From: Rhizobiales bacterium CCH3-A5
GTDB taxonomy: Bacteria > Pseudomonadota > Alphaproteobacteria > Rhizobiales > Beijerinckiaceae
Direction: 5' to 3'
NCBI GenBank assembly: GCA_001556025.1
Contig: LSIB01000136.1
Span: forward strand, 270,867-334,866
Length of the DNA: 64,000 bases
Each line of letters starts with the position of its first letter. Positions within the stretch are counted from its first letter, which is position 1. The notes below the pieces were generated by a model. It saw nothing but the letters and a program-made list of their open reading frames with translations. It was not told the DNA's origin and searched no databases. Made by a program: the position numbers and the translations under genes. Shown piece after piece: positions 34,717 to 43,791 of the stretch.

Positions 34717-35634
34717 TCATTCGACGACGAGCCTGCGCGCCTTCAGCAGGGCGAGCAGGCCCTCGTCGCGGCGCGCCTCCAACTGCGCGATCGTCAGGCC
34801 GCCTGCCTCGTCGGCGACGCCGGCCACGATGGCGCGTATGACAGGCCCATCGAGCGCAGGGCTGCCGAGCGAGGCCCAGCGCCGCTCCTGGCTCGGCCCG
34901 AGATGGGCGAGATAGCCACTGATGCCGCCCTCGCCCCCGCCGAGATGATAGGTCATGTGCGGACCCATCAGCGCCCAGCGCAGGCCGGGGCCGTTGCAGA
35001 GCGCCGCATCAATCTCGGCGACGCTGGCGACGCCCTGCTCAACCAGGAAGACCGCCTCGCGATAGAGCGCCGAGGCGAGCCGGTTGGCGATATGGCCCGG
35101 CATCTCGCGGTTCAGCACCACGGGGCGGCGACCCTGCGCGCGGTAGTAGGCGCAGGCCCGCGCGACCACATCGGCGTCATCGCCGACGATCTCCACAAGC
35201 GGCACGAGATGGGGCGGGTTGAACGGATGGGCGACGATGATCCGCTCGGGAGTCGCGCAGTCGGCGACGATCGCGCTGCGCACCAGCGCCGAGGTGCTGC
35301 TGGCGATGATCGCCTCCGGCGCGGCCAGCGCATCGATCTGGCGCAGCAGTCCGCGCTTGACCGCCTCGTTCTCCGGCCCGTTCTCCTGCACGAACTGCGC
35401 GCCGGTGAGCGCCACAGCCAGATCCGTGGTGACATCGAACCGGCCCGCGCCGACGATTCCGAGTTCGTCGAGCTGCGCCCGGGCGCGCGCGACATAGGCC
35501 CTGAACTTCGCTTCCGCACCGGGCGATGGATCGTAAGCCGCCACGTCGAGGCCATGCGCCATGGCGAGCGCGGCCCAGCTCGCGCCGATCATGCCGGCGC
35601 CGACGACGGCGATGCGCGAAATCCCGGTCGTCAT
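34717..35634 (-). CDS. 3-hydroxyacyl-CoA dehydrogenase-like oxidoreductase
   Basis: 305 aa. Rossmann NAD site VVGAGMIGASWAALAM at the start; VQENGPENEAVKR and SSTSALVRSAI, then AHPFNPPHLVPLVEIVG, are signatures of the 3-hydroxyacyl-CoA dehydrogenase / L-gulonate 3-dehydrogenase / carnitine dehydrogenase branch. The C-terminal part with GPGLRWALMGPHMTYHLGGG resembles the last two. It is followed by a TTT receptor on the same strand (7 bp gap), so a soluble hydroxy acid or L-gulonate-like substrate is plausible. Confidence 0.85.
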   Translation of the reverse strand: MTTGISRIAVVGAGMIGASWAALAMAHGLDVAAYDPSPGAEAKFRAYVARARAQLDELGIVGAGRFDVTTDLAVALTGAQFVQENGPENEAVKRGLLRQIDALAAPEAIIASSTSALVRSAIVADCATPERIIVAHPFNPPHLVPLVEIVGDDADVVARACAYYRAQGRRPVVLNREMPGHIANRLASALYREAVFLVEQGVASVAEIDAALCNGPGLRWALMGPHMTYHLGGGEGGISGYLAHLGPSQERRWASLGSPALDGPVIRAIVAGVADEAGGLTIAQLEARRDEGLLALLKARRLVVE

Positions 35635-35641
35635 CGCCGCA

Positions 35642-36616
35642 TCACTCCGGCTTCAGGCCGGTCGCCTTGATCACCGTGCTCCATTTCGTCATCTCGCTGT
35701 CGATCAGGGCCGCGGCGTCGGCCGGCGTGCCGGGCCTGGGCGTCACGCCCTGCAGCTTCATCGCCTCCAGAGCCTTGGGCGAGTTCAGCGCCTTGACGAT
35801 CTCGGCGTTGAGCTTGTCGATGATCGGCTGCGGCGTGCCTGCGGGCGCGAGCACGCCGAACCAGGAGCCGATCTCGAAATCGGCCAGCCCCTGCGAGATC
35901 GCGGTCGGATAGGTCGGCATGAAAGGCGAAGGCTCGCGGCCGGTGGTGGCGATCGCCTTGAGCGAGCCGGCGTTCACATGCTGGAGCACGGAGGGAATGG
36001 TGTCGAACATCACCTTGACCTGCCCGCCGATCATGTCCGTCATCGCCGGCCCCGAGCCGCGATAGGGGACATGGCCGAGCTTGGTGCCGGCGCGCGCATT
36101 GAACATCTCGCCGGCGAGATGCTGCGGCGAGCCGTTGCCTGATGAGGCGTAGTTGAACTCGTCGGGCTTCGCCTTGGCGAGCGCGATCAGTTCGGGGATC
36201 GTCTTGGCCTGCACGGACGGATGCACGACGAGCGCCAGCCCCACCGTGCCAGCGATGCTGACGGGCGAAAAATCCTTCTTCAGGTCGAAGCCCGGTTTGG
36301 CCTGCAGCCCCATATTGATGGAGTGGCTGGTGAGCGCGCCCATCAGCAGCAGGTAGCCGTCCGGCGTGGCACGGGCGACGGCGGCGGCCCCGACGCTACC
36401 GGCTGCGCCGGCGCGGTTCTCGACCACAACGCGCTGGCCCAAAGTCTGCGACAGTTCCTCGGCGATGACGCGGCCGATGATGTCGGTCGCCCCGCCCGGC
36501 GCATAGGGCACCAGCAGCGTGACCGGCTTGTTGGGATAGGCCTGCGCAAAGGCCGGCGCAGCAGTGGCGAGCGACAGCGCGGCGAGCGCACCGGTCAGGA
36601 GATGGCGTTTCAGCAT
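35642..36616 (-). CDS. TTT-family (Bug) periplasmic solute receptor (2)
   Basis: 324 aa. Signal peptide with AAPAFAQ end, then VTLLVPYAPGGATDIIGR, VENRAGAAGSVGA, FNYASSGNGSPQHLAGEM and HVPYRGSGPAMTDM. This receptor is an orphan: no TctA or TctB is adjacent. It lies between an oxidoreductase gene and a dehydratase gene on the same strand, giving a three-gene minus-strand unit with a GntR regulator upstream. Confidence 0.93.
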   Translation of the reverse strand: MLKRHLLTGALAALSLATAAPAFAQAYPNKPVTLLVPYAPGGATDIIGRVIAEELSQTLGQRVVVENRAGAAGSVGAAAVARATPDGYLLLMGALTSHSINMGLQAKPGFDLKKDFSPVSIAGTVGLALVVHPSVQAKTIPELIALAKAKPDEFNYASSGNGSPQHLAGEMFNARAGTKLGHVPYRGSGPAMTDMIGGQVKVMFDTIPSVLQHVNAGSLKAIATTGREPSPFMPTYPTAISQGLADFEIGSWFGVLAPAGTPQPIIDKLNAEIVKALNSPKALEAMKLQGVTPRPGTPADAAALIDSEMTKWSTVIKATGLKPE

Positions 36617-36673
36617 GGGGTGTTCCTCCGATTGGGACAGCGGGCCGGTTGATCCGGCCTCGCCAGATGGGCG

Positions 36674-38389
36674 TCAGCAGAAGTCGAAATCGCAGCCTTC
36701 GTCGGCCTGCAGAACGGTCGTCAGATAGAGCCCACGATAGCCGCGCGAGGGTTCGGCCAGATGGGCCGGCGGCTGCCACTCGCCCTTGCGGCGCTCGAGT
36801 TCGGCGGCGTCCACCAGCAATTCGATGCGTCGCGCCGGCACGTCGAGGCTGATCATGTCGCCGTCGCGCACCAGCCCGAGCGGTCCGCCCACGGCCGATT
36901 CAGGCGTGATGTGGAGCACGATCGTGCCGAAGGCCGTGCCGCTCATACGGGCGTCCGAGATGCGGACCATGTCCTTGACGCCGGCCTGCGCCAGCTTTTT
37001 CGGGATCGGCAGATAGCCGGCCTCCGGCATGCCGGGCGCGCCTTTCGGCCCGGCGTTGCGCAGCACCAGCACGTCGTCCGCCTTCACGTCGAGCGCGGGA
37101 TCGTCCATCCGCCGCACCATGTCCTCGACGGAATCGAACACCACCGCCCTGCCCTTATGCGTCAACAGTGCCGGCGAGGCGGCCGAATGCTTGATCACCG
37201 CCCCGCCCGGTGCGAGGTTGCCGCGCAGCACCGCCATGCCGCCGGTCTGCTTCAGCGGCGCGGAAGCACTGCGGATGATCGTCTGGTTGGGAACCTCCTC
37301 AGCGGCGTCAGCGATCTCGCCGATGGTCTGGCCGGAGATCGTCACGGCGTCCAGATCGAGATGGCGGCGCAGTTCCTTCATGAGCTTGGGCATGCCGCCG
37401 GCCCAGTGGAAATGCTCCATGTAATGGTCGCCCGACGGCTTCAGGTCGATCAGCACCGGCACCTCCCGGCCGATCGCGTCGAACTCTTCGAGATCGATCG
37501 TCATGCCGGCGCGGCGCGCGATCGCGGAAAGATGCACCAGCCCATTGGTCGAGCCGCCGATCGCCTGCAGCACCACCATCGCGTTCCGGAAGGCGGCCTT
37601 TGTGAGGAGTTGCGTCGGCCTCAGCCCGCTTTTGGCCAGCGCCACGGCCTGCCTGCCGCTGGCCTCGGCCGCGCGGATGCGGTCGGCATGGGTGGCGGGA
37701 ATGGTGCCCGAGCCCGGCAGCGCGATGCCCAGGGCCTCGACGAGGCAGCCCATCGTGCTCGCCGTGCCCATCACCATGCATGTCCCTTGTGTCGGCGCGA
37801 GCCGCCCGCTCAGAACCTCGATCTCGGCCTCGTCGATTGCGCCCGCGCGATGCTGGCCCCAGAGCCGGCGGCAATCGGTGCATGCGCCGAGCACCTCGCC
37901 CTTGTGATGGCCGACCAGCATCGGCCCGGTGATGAGCTGGATCGCCGGGACATCGGCCGAAACCGCGCCCATCAACTGCGCCGGCACGGTCTTGTCGCAG
38001 CCGCCGATCAGCACGACGGCGTCCATCGGCTGCGCCCGGATCATCTCCTCGGTGTCGATGGACATCAGGTTGCGCAGGAACATCGAGGTCGGGTTCGAGA
38101 AGCTCTCGTGGATCGAGACCGTCGGGAATTCCATCGGCAGGCCGCCCGCCAGCATGATTCCGCGCTTGGCCGCCTCGATCAGGCGCGGGACATTGCCATG
38201 GCAGGGGTTGAAGTCGCTGAAGGTGTTGGTCAGGCCGATGATCGGCCGGTCGAGCGCGTCGTCGGAAAAGCCCGCCGCCTTGATGAAGGCCTTGCGCAGG
38301 AACAGCGAGAAGCCGGGGTCGCCATAGCTGGCGAGGTTGCGGCGCATGCCGCTGGCGGCGGGCTTTCCGGTGTCGTCTTCGGTCGTCAT
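36674..38389 (-). CDS. IlvD/Edd-family dehydratase (2)
   Basis: 571 aa. Cluster Cys in NPCHGNV, GGCDKTVP and QGTCM, with RISDARMSG near the end, so all key residues are present. The N-terminal LASYGDPGFSLFLRKAFIKAAGF branch differs from the first dehydratase of this window and is closer to a less characterised aldonate/polyol acid group; dihydroxy-acid dehydratase for branched amino acids cannot be fully excluded. It is 58 bp upstream (in transcription) of the TTT receptor and 63 bp from the divergent GntR gene. Confidence 0.88.
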   Translation of the reverse strand: MTTEDDTGKPAASGMRRNLASYGDPGFSLFLRKAFIKAAGFSDDALDRPIIGLTNTFSDFNPCHGNVPRLIEAAKRGIMLAGGLPMEFPTVSIHESFSNPTSMFLRNLMSIDTEEMIRAQPMDAVVLIGGCDKTVPAQLMGAVSADVPAIQLITGPMLVGHHKGEVLGACTDCRRLWGQHRAGAIDEAEIEVLSGRLAPTQGTCMVMGTASTMGCLVEALGIALPGSGTIPATHADRIRAAEASGRQAVALAKSGLRPTQLLTKAAFRNAMVVLQAIGGSTNGLVHLSAIARRAGMTIDLEEFDAIGREVPVLIDLKPSGDHYMEHFHWAGGMPKLMKELRRHLDLDAVTISGQTIGEIADAAEEVPNQTIIRSASAPLKQTGGMAVLRGNLAPGGAVIKHSAASPALLTHKGRAVVFDSVEDMVRRMDDPALDVKADDVLVLRNAGPKGAPGMPEAGYLPIPKKLAQAGVKDMVRISDARMSGTAFGTIVLHITPESAVGGPLGLVRDGDMISLDVPARRIELLVDAAELERRKGEWQPPAHLAEPSRGYRGLYLTTVLQADEGCDFDFC

Positions 38390-38415
38390 CGCGAGAACAG
38401 ACTTGCTGCCTCATC

Positions 38416-38429
38416 GATTGTCAACAATC
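38416..38429. promoter_or_regulatory. Palindromic operator, GATTGT-CA-ACAATC
   Basis: Inverted repeat with perfect 6-bp arms and a CA centre in the 62-bp gap between the divergent dehydratase (start 38389) and GntR gene (start 38452). The core, read on the other strand, is TTGTTGACAA, like the operator at 48112. Confidence 0.6.
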
Positions 38430-38451
38430 ATGTTGCCGAACTGGAGGCATC

Positions 38452-39141
38452 ATGAGCGTCGTCCCGCTGAAAGCCGCCGCGCCCGACCGGATGCGCCTGA
38501 TCGCGGACGCGATCGAGGAGGAGATCGTGCTTGGCTGGCTTTTGCCGCGCGAGCGCCTGATCGAGGAGGAACTGGCGGCGCGCTTTGCCGTGAAGCGCCA
38601 TGTCGTGCGCGAGGCGCTGGCCGAACTGGAGCGCGACGGGCTGATCGAGCGCGTGCCCAACAAGGGCGCGGCGGTGAAGCGGCTCGACCCCGAGGAGGTG
38701 CGCCAGATCTATTCGGTGCGCGAGGCGATTGAGACGCTCGCGGCCGCGCAGATCCCGCTGCCGGCCGACCCTGCGGTCGTCACGGAACTCCGAACCGTGC
38801 AGCAGCGACATGCATCGGCTGTCGCCGCTGGCGACGCGCGCGCGGCCTTCCGCGCCAACATGGCCTTCCACGAGGCGCTCTTCGCCGCCTGCGGCAACCG
38901 GCACCTCGTCGAGCTGATCCAGATGATGGCGCAGAAGGTCCACGGCGCGCGTTCGATTACGGCGGCCAGCCCACCGCATCTTGCGCTCGCCCGCGACGAG
39001 CACGCGGCGATGGTCGCTGCGATGGAGCACGGCGATCGCGAGCGGCTGGTCACGCTCTGCCGCGACCACCTGATCCCCTCGCGCGACGCCTATATCGCGA
39101 CGGTGGAAGGCCGGCCCAGACCGCCGGTTCAGTCCGCGTAG
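38452..39141 (+). CDS. GntR-family regulator with FCD domain (2)
   Basis: 229 aa. Winged helix (ADAIEEEIVLGWLLPRERLIEEELAARFAVKRHVVREALAELERDGLI is split across the domain; the recognition helix is in VKRHVVREAL) and FCD domain (about 95-215) with FHEALFAACGNRHL. It is divergent from the dehydratase-receptor-dehydrogenase unit with a palindrome between. The 3' end overlaps a convergent FkbM gene by 13 bp. Confidence 0.9.
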   Translation: MSVVPLKAAAPDRMRLIADAIEEEIVLGWLLPRERLIEEELAARFAVKRHVVREALAELERDGLIERVPNKGAAVKRLDPEEVRQIYSVREAIETLAAAQIPLPADPAVVTELRTVQQRHASAVAAGDARAAFRANMAFHEALFAACGNRHLVELIQMMAQKVHGARSITAASPPHLALARDEHAAMVAAMEHGDRERLVTLCRDHLIPSRDAYIATVEGRPRPPVQSA

Positions 39142-39872
39142 ACGCTCTTCACATGGGCATTGATCGCCGCGACGTCGGGCAGCGCGCCGCCGTTGCGGGC
39201 GGCCAGATGGCCCTCATGCCAGTACCAGTCGTCGAAGCCGACATTCAGCCTCTGGTAGCAGGCCTCGCTCAGCAGCGTGCGCATCTGCTCGCGGCGCGGT
39301 TCGACGAAATTATGTTCGATGGTGAAGAGCGCGATGGCGTGACGGGACAGATCGATGGTGCGCAGGATGTCGAGTTCCGAGCCTTCGGTGTCGAGCGAGA
39401 CATAGTCGAAGCCGGACCCACCCTGCCCGTCCGCCGCGTCCATCTCGTCGAAGGTGATCGTCGAGACCGTGATCAACCCGTTCTCGCTGATCGCCTGCCG
39501 GCGATGCTCGGCATAGGCGTCGGCCTCGGCGTATTCGGCCAGCGTGCCGATCTCCTGCGAGGCGACGAAGGACAGCAACTGGCCGCCCTCGCGATGGACT
39601 GCTTTCTCGAGACAGATCGCGCTGCGGCTCGCCGCGAGTTGGGCAAAAAGCAGCGGATTGGGCTCCACCAGCACGCCGCTCCAGCCATGGTCGCGCTCCA
39701 GGAACAGGGTGTTGGAGTGCAGCACACCGTCGAATGCGCCGATCTCGGCGAAGCGCCCGCCCTGGCGGCCGAGGCACATCGCCAGCACCCAGCGCTCCTG
39801 CTCGATCTGCGAATGGGTCGGAGCATCGAAAGCCTGCTGCCAGGACAGACGGCGCGAGGATGATATCGGCAT
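39129..39872 (-). CDS. FkbM-family methyltransferase
   Basis: 247 aa. SAM motif GRFAEIGAFDGVLHSNTLFLE, then the FkbM features VLVEPNPLLFAQL, ITFDEM and YVSLDTEGSELDILR, and EHNFVEPRREQM. FkbM-type enzymes methylate sugars, lipids or polyketides; the substrate here is unknown and no sugar or polyketide cluster is near. Its 3' end overlaps the regulator gene in convergent orientation. Confidence 0.87.
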   Translation of the reverse strand: MPISSSRRLSWQQAFDAPTHSQIEQERWVLAMCLGRQGGRFAEIGAFDGVLHSNTLFLERDHGWSGVLVEPNPLLFAQLAASRSAICLEKAVHREGGQLLSFVASQEIGTLAEYAEADAYAEHRRQAISENGLITVSTITFDEMDAADGQGGSGFDYVSLDTEGSELDILRTIDLSRHAIALFTIEHNFVEPRREQMRTLLSEACYQRLNVGFDDWYWHEGHLAARNGGALPDVAAINAHVKSVYAD

Positions 39873-39959
39873 GGGATGTCGGGGTTCCGCTCGGCGGCGG
39901 GATCGCCGTGCCGCGATTGGTAGCCCGGCAGAACCGCCAAGGGAACCGCCGCGCGATGT

Positions 39960-40730
39960 TCAGCCGAAGCGGCGTGGCCGCAGACCGGCATGAAACCACG
40001 AGATCATCGAATAGATGTCATGCACCGGCAGCCCCGTCGCCGCCTGCACGGCTGCCGCGTAGGGCGGCATGTTGGTGCATTCGAGCACGATAGCGCCGAC
40101 ATCGGGGTGTCGGGCGACGAGCGCCAGCGCCGCATCGACAACGTCCTGCCGGGCGAGATCGACATCCATATCGTCCTTCTCGGCTCCGATCAGCACGCGG
40201 AAGAACTCGCGGCCATGCTCCGTCCCGGCGATCGGCGTATCGAGCGGTACGCCCGCGCCCGTCAGATGCGCCGGCGTCAGGCTCCGGGCCGAGACCGTGA
40301 CGATGCCGACGCGCTTGGCCGGCGGCAGGGTCGCCTGCACCCACGGAACCTGCATCAGCGACGAGGTTGCGACCGGCACGTCGAGCGCCGCCGAAAGCTC
40401 GCGCTGGAACAGCGCCAGGAAGCCGCAATTGGTGGTGATCGCCTCGGCCCCGAGCGAAATCAGCTCCCGGCCCGCCGCGATGAAGTCCGGCAGCAGCCCC
40501 TGCGCGCCCTGCATCACGACGCGGTCGGGGCTCGCTCCCGACACGACGCGGTAGAGCACAGGAAACGGCCACGTACCCGCATTGCCCATATCGCCGGGAA
40601 TGCGCGGAAACCGCGCCTGCAGCATCAATATGCCCAGCGGCGCGCCATAGATCGCCTTGCCGCCGCGCGCGATCCGGCTGGTGGTCTCGTCGCCGCTCAT
40701 CGTCATCGCCAAATTCGCCCTGCCGCTCAC
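39960..40730 (-). CDS. Aspartate/glutamate racemase-family protein
   Basis: 256 aa. Two catalytic-type cysteines at the expected places, ITTNCGFLALFQ (about 100) and VLECTNMPPY (about 215), as in Asp/Glu and hydantoin racemases and maleate isomerase. The first 20 residues before GGKAIYGAPLGIL are variable; a start at ATG 40706 (MTMSGDE) is an alternative. It is on the same strand as the TTT operon that begins at 43700, downstream of its tctA, so racemisation or isomerisation of the imported acid is a plausible role. Confidence 0.85.
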   Translation of the reverse strand: MSGRANLAMTMSGDETTSRIARGGKAIYGAPLGILMLQARFPRIPGDMGNAGTWPFPVLYRVVSGASPDRVVMQGAQGLLPDFIAAGRELISLGAEAITTNCGFLALFQRELSAALDVPVATSSLMQVPWVQATLPPAKRVGIVTVSARSLTPAHLTGAGVPLDTPIAGTEHGREFFRVLIGAEKDDMDVDLARQDVVDAALALVARHPDVGAIVLECTNMPPYAAAVQAATGLPVHDIYSMISWFHAGLRPRRFG

Positions 40731-40784
40731 GAATGCTGCGTATAGGGCCTGCGGCGACGCAGCGGAAGCATCGACTCAGGCGTG

Positions 40785-42269
40785 TCAGACCGCCGCGATC
40801 CGCGGTCTGAACATCCTCAGCAGCACAGGCGCGAGCACCGCGGCAGCCGCGCAAGCGAGCAGCACGGCCGAGATCGGACGGGTGAAGAAGATCTCGATGC
40901 TGCCGTGAGAGAGCGTCATCGACTGGCGCAGCGAGTTTTCGAAGATGGTGCCGAGCACCAGACCAAGGATCAGCGGCGCCGGCGGCCAGTCATAGCGCAT
41001 CATCGCCCAGCCGAGCGCGCCGAACCCGACCAGCATCCAGACATCCTCGATCGAGTTCGCTTGCGAATAGACGCCGGCCACGCACAGCGCCAGGATCGGA
41101 GGATAGAGCCAGGCATAAGGCACCCGCAGGAGCTGCGCGAAGAGCCGCGCCAGCGGCAGATTCATGATCAGCAGCATGAGGTTGCCGATATACATGCTGG
41201 CGATGACCGCCCAGACCAGCGCCGAGTTCTTCTCGAAGAGTTCCGGACCCGGTCGGACCCCGAACATGATCAGCGCACCCAGAATGATCGCGGTGGTGCC
41301 CGACCCCGGCACGCCGAGCGCCAGCATCGGCACCATCGCGCCGGCCGCCGCGGCATTGTTGGAGGCCTCGGGGCCGGCGACGCCCTCGATCGCGCCCTTG
41401 CCGAAGCGCGAGGGGTCCCTGGCAACCTTCTTCTCGACGATATAGGCGATGAAGGACGCGATCGTGGCGCCCGTCGCCGGCAGCACTCCGACGAAGAAGC
41501 CGATGAAGCTGCCGCGCAGGATCGGCATGCGGCTGGCCCGCCATTCCGCCCGCGAAGGCAGCACATTGGCGACATTGGTGATCGGCGCGGGCGTCGGCTT
41601 GCCGACGCTGGAGAGAACCTCGCCGACGCCGAAGATTGCGACCGTCAGGACGATGAAGCCGACCCCGTCGAGCAGCCAGAGCCTGTCGAACGCGAAACGC
41701 GCCACGCCGGTCTGCTGGTCGATGCCGACCGTGCTGATCAGCAGGCCGAAGACGCCGGTGGTGAGACCCTTGAGAACCGAGCCGCCCACGGCCGCCAGCG
41801 CGGTCAGGCCCAGCACCACGAGCGCGAAATACTCGGGCGGCCCGAAGGCCAGCGCCGCGCGCGCCATCGGCGGGGCCAGCAGCATAAGGCCGATGGTGGA
41901 GATCGTGCCGGCGATGAAGGAGCCGATCGCCGCGATCCCCAGCGCAACGCCGGCCTTGCCCTGCAGCGCCATCTGGTAGCCGTCGATGCTGGTCATCACA
42001 CTCGATGGTTCGCCGGGCACGCTGATCAGCACGGAGGTCAGCGTGCCGCCATATTGCGCTCCGTAATAGATGCCGGCGAACAGGATGATGGCAGAGGTCG
42101 GGTCCGCCCCGAAGGTCAGCGGCAGCAGCAGCGCGATGGCCGAGGACGGGCCGATTCCCGGAAGCGCGCCGACGAGCTGCCCGGCGAAGACGCCGGCAAA
42201 GCACATCATCAGGTTCCAGGGCGTCAGGGCGCTGGCGAAGCCAGCAGCGAGTTCGTAGATCACCGACAC
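40785..42269 (-). CDS. tctA: TTT large membrane protein TctA
   Basis: 494 aa, GTG start (VSVIYELAAGF) chosen because the family begins here; the open frame extends into tctB on the other reading. About 11-12 helices; the TctA motifs GALPGIGPSSAIALLLPLTFG, GIYYGAQYGGTLTSVLISVPGE and AAGAMVPMLALGVPGSGTTAII are present. TctA is the permease subunit of tripartite tricarboxylate transporters. It follows tctB by 5 bp and tctC upstream, forming a complete operon tctC-tctB-tctA. Confidence 0.95.
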   Translation of the reverse strand: MSVIYELAAGFASALTPWNLMMCFAGVFAGQLVGALPGIGPSSAIALLLPLTFGADPTSAIILFAGIYYGAQYGGTLTSVLISVPGEPSSVMTSIDGYQMALQGKAGVALGIAAIGSFIAGTISTIGLMLLAPPMARAALAFGPPEYFALVVLGLTALAAVGGSVLKGLTTGVFGLLISTVGIDQQTGVARFAFDRLWLLDGVGFIVLTVAIFGVGEVLSSVGKPTPAPITNVANVLPSRAEWRASRMPILRGSFIGFFVGVLPATGATIASFIAYIVEKKVARDPSRFGKGAIEGVAGPEASNNAAAAGAMVPMLALGVPGSGTTAIILGALIMFGVRPGPELFEKNSALVWAVIASMYIGNLMLLIMNLPLARLFAQLLRVPYAWLYPPILALCVAGVYSQANSIEDVWMLVGFGALGWAMMRYDWPPAPLILGLVLGTIFENSLRQSMTLSHGSIEIFFTRPISAVLLACAAAAVLAPVLLRMFRPRIAAV

Positions 42270-42274
42270 GGGCT

Positions 42275-42733
42275 CTAAAACCCCCAGGGGCCGACAGGCA
42301 TGGGCACGCCAAGCCAGTTGCGGAAAATCAGCACCAGGACCAGCGCTGAGCCCGCGGAGGTCGCCAGCGACGCGGTCATGGAGCGCTTTTCCGCGACGCG
42401 GAACAGGAACAGCATGGCCAGGAACATCGAGGCGCAAAAGCCGATGAGTTCGATGCCGGCGACGCCCGCGGCAAGTGCGGCCAGCACCAGCAGCGGGCGA
42501 CCGACCGGACCCGGCAGCTCGGCGGACGCATCGCGACCGCCGAGCACGTCGACGATCGTCGCCAGCGTCGCCAGCACGATCAGCAGGACGCCATAGATCA
42601 GCGGCAGAAAGCCCGAGGCGGGCGCAAACCCGTCCCAGAGCTGCATCCGCAGCGCAATCGCGACCCAGAACAGGCCCGCGCCCGCAAACGCAAGGCACAG
42701 GAGCAGTTCGCCCCACGCGGCACGCAGCTTCAT
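42275..42733 (-). CDS. tctB: TTT small membrane protein TctB
   Basis: 152 aa with four hydrophobic helices, start at ATG 42733 (MKLRAAWGE) 4 bp after the tctC stop. LWDGFAPASGFLPLIYGVLLI is the first conserved region of the family. TctB is the small subunit of the transporter; sequence conservation is low, and the call relies partly on its place between tctC and tctA. Confidence 0.9.
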   Translation of the reverse strand: MKLRAAWGELLLCLAFAGAGLFWVAIALRMQLWDGFAPASGFLPLIYGVLLIVLATLATIVDVLGGRDASAELPGPVGRPLLVLAALAAGVAGIELIGFCASMFLAMLFLFRVAEKRSMTASLATSAGSALVLVLIFRNWLGVPMPVGPWGF

Positions 42734-42737
42734 CGGA

Positions 42738-43700
42738 TCAGGCGGGCTTGCCGAGCAGGTCTCGGTAGAGCTTTTCCTGATCCTGGAGGAACTTCGCGAA
42801 GGCGTCGCCAGGCACGGGAGCTGCTGTCGCGATGTTCTCCTTGATATAGGCCGCGAAGGCCGGCGAGGCGACGACCTTGGCGAACACGCCCTCCCAGTAG
42901 AGGGCCGGCGCGTCCGGCGTGCCCCTCGGCGTCGCAAGCCCGCGCCACATCTGGAAATTGGGCGCCTCGATGCCCTGCTCCTTCATCGTGGGCACGTCGG
43001 GCAAGGCTGAAAAGCGGCTGTCGCGGAACACGCCCAGCGCCTTGACCGCCTTCGACTGGAGATGTCCCATGAACTCCAGCGGATTTCCCATGCAGGCCTG
43101 GACATGGCCGCCGAGCAGCTGCGTCAGCGCCTCGCCGCCGGAGTTGAAGTTCAGCGTGTTGAACTCGACGCCGGTCGCCTTGGTGAAGACCGTGATCGCC
43201 ATGACGTCAGTGGTGCCGCCGGTCGCGAACGCGATCGACTTGGGCGGACGCGCCTTGGCGGCGGCGACGAACTCCTTGGCATCCTTCCAGGGCGCGTCGC
43301 CCTTCACGAAGAGCAGGAAATCGTCGAGCATCACGTTCATCGACGGGCGGATCTCGGTCAGCGTCCGTGCCGCCGGATTGAGGATCGGCGTGATCTGCGT
43401 GGTGCCGTTGACCAGAATGATCGTGTGCGGGTCGGCGGCCTTGCGCGATGCGACATAGCCGAGCCCGACGGCCCCGCCGCCGCCGGGACGGTTGTTAAGC
43501 GTCACCGGCACCGGCACGAGCTTCTCGTCGGTGATGATCTTGTGAATGACCCGGGCCAAAAGGTCGGCCCCGCCGCCGACGGCAAACGGGATGACGAACT
43601 CGACCTCCCGGGTTGGAACCCAGCCGGCCTGCGCCCGGATGGTGTTCGTCATGAACGGCATGGCGGATGCCGCCAGCATAAGCGAGCGTCTCGTGAACAT
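42738..43700 (-). CDS. tctC: TTT periplasmic receptor TctC
   Basis: 320 aa with signal peptide (MFTRRSLMLAASAMPFMTNTIRAQA), twin-arginine-like start TRRS. Binding loops VEFVIPFAVGGGADLLARV, LNNRPGGGGAVG and FATGGTTDVMAITVF differ from the common GASTH type, so the ligand may differ from classic tricarboxylates. First gene of the operon with tctB and tctA. A possible -35 (TTGACA, 43757-43762 on the minus strand) lies upstream in a gap of 91 bp. Confidence 0.94.
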   Translation of the reverse strand: MFTRRSLMLAASAMPFMTNTIRAQAGWVPTREVEFVIPFAVGGGADLLARVIHKIITDEKLVPVPVTLNNRPGGGGAVGLGYVASRKAADPHTIILVNGTTQITPILNPAARTLTEIRPSMNVMLDDFLLFVKGDAPWKDAKEFVAAAKARPPKSIAFATGGTTDVMAITVFTKATGVEFNTLNFNSGGEALTQLLGGHVQACMGNPLEFMGHLQSKAVKALGVFRDSRFSALPDVPTMKEQGIEAPNFQMWRGLATPRGTPDAPALYWEGVFAKVVASPAFAAYIKENIATAAPVPGDAFAKFLQDQEKLYRDLLGKPA

Positions 43701-43791
43701 GAGCGTTTCTCCCCAGTATTTCTTGTTATGAGTGACGCTAACAGTCGGTAGAACGTTGTCAATTTACCAAAGCAATCATGTATTCGTTGAT

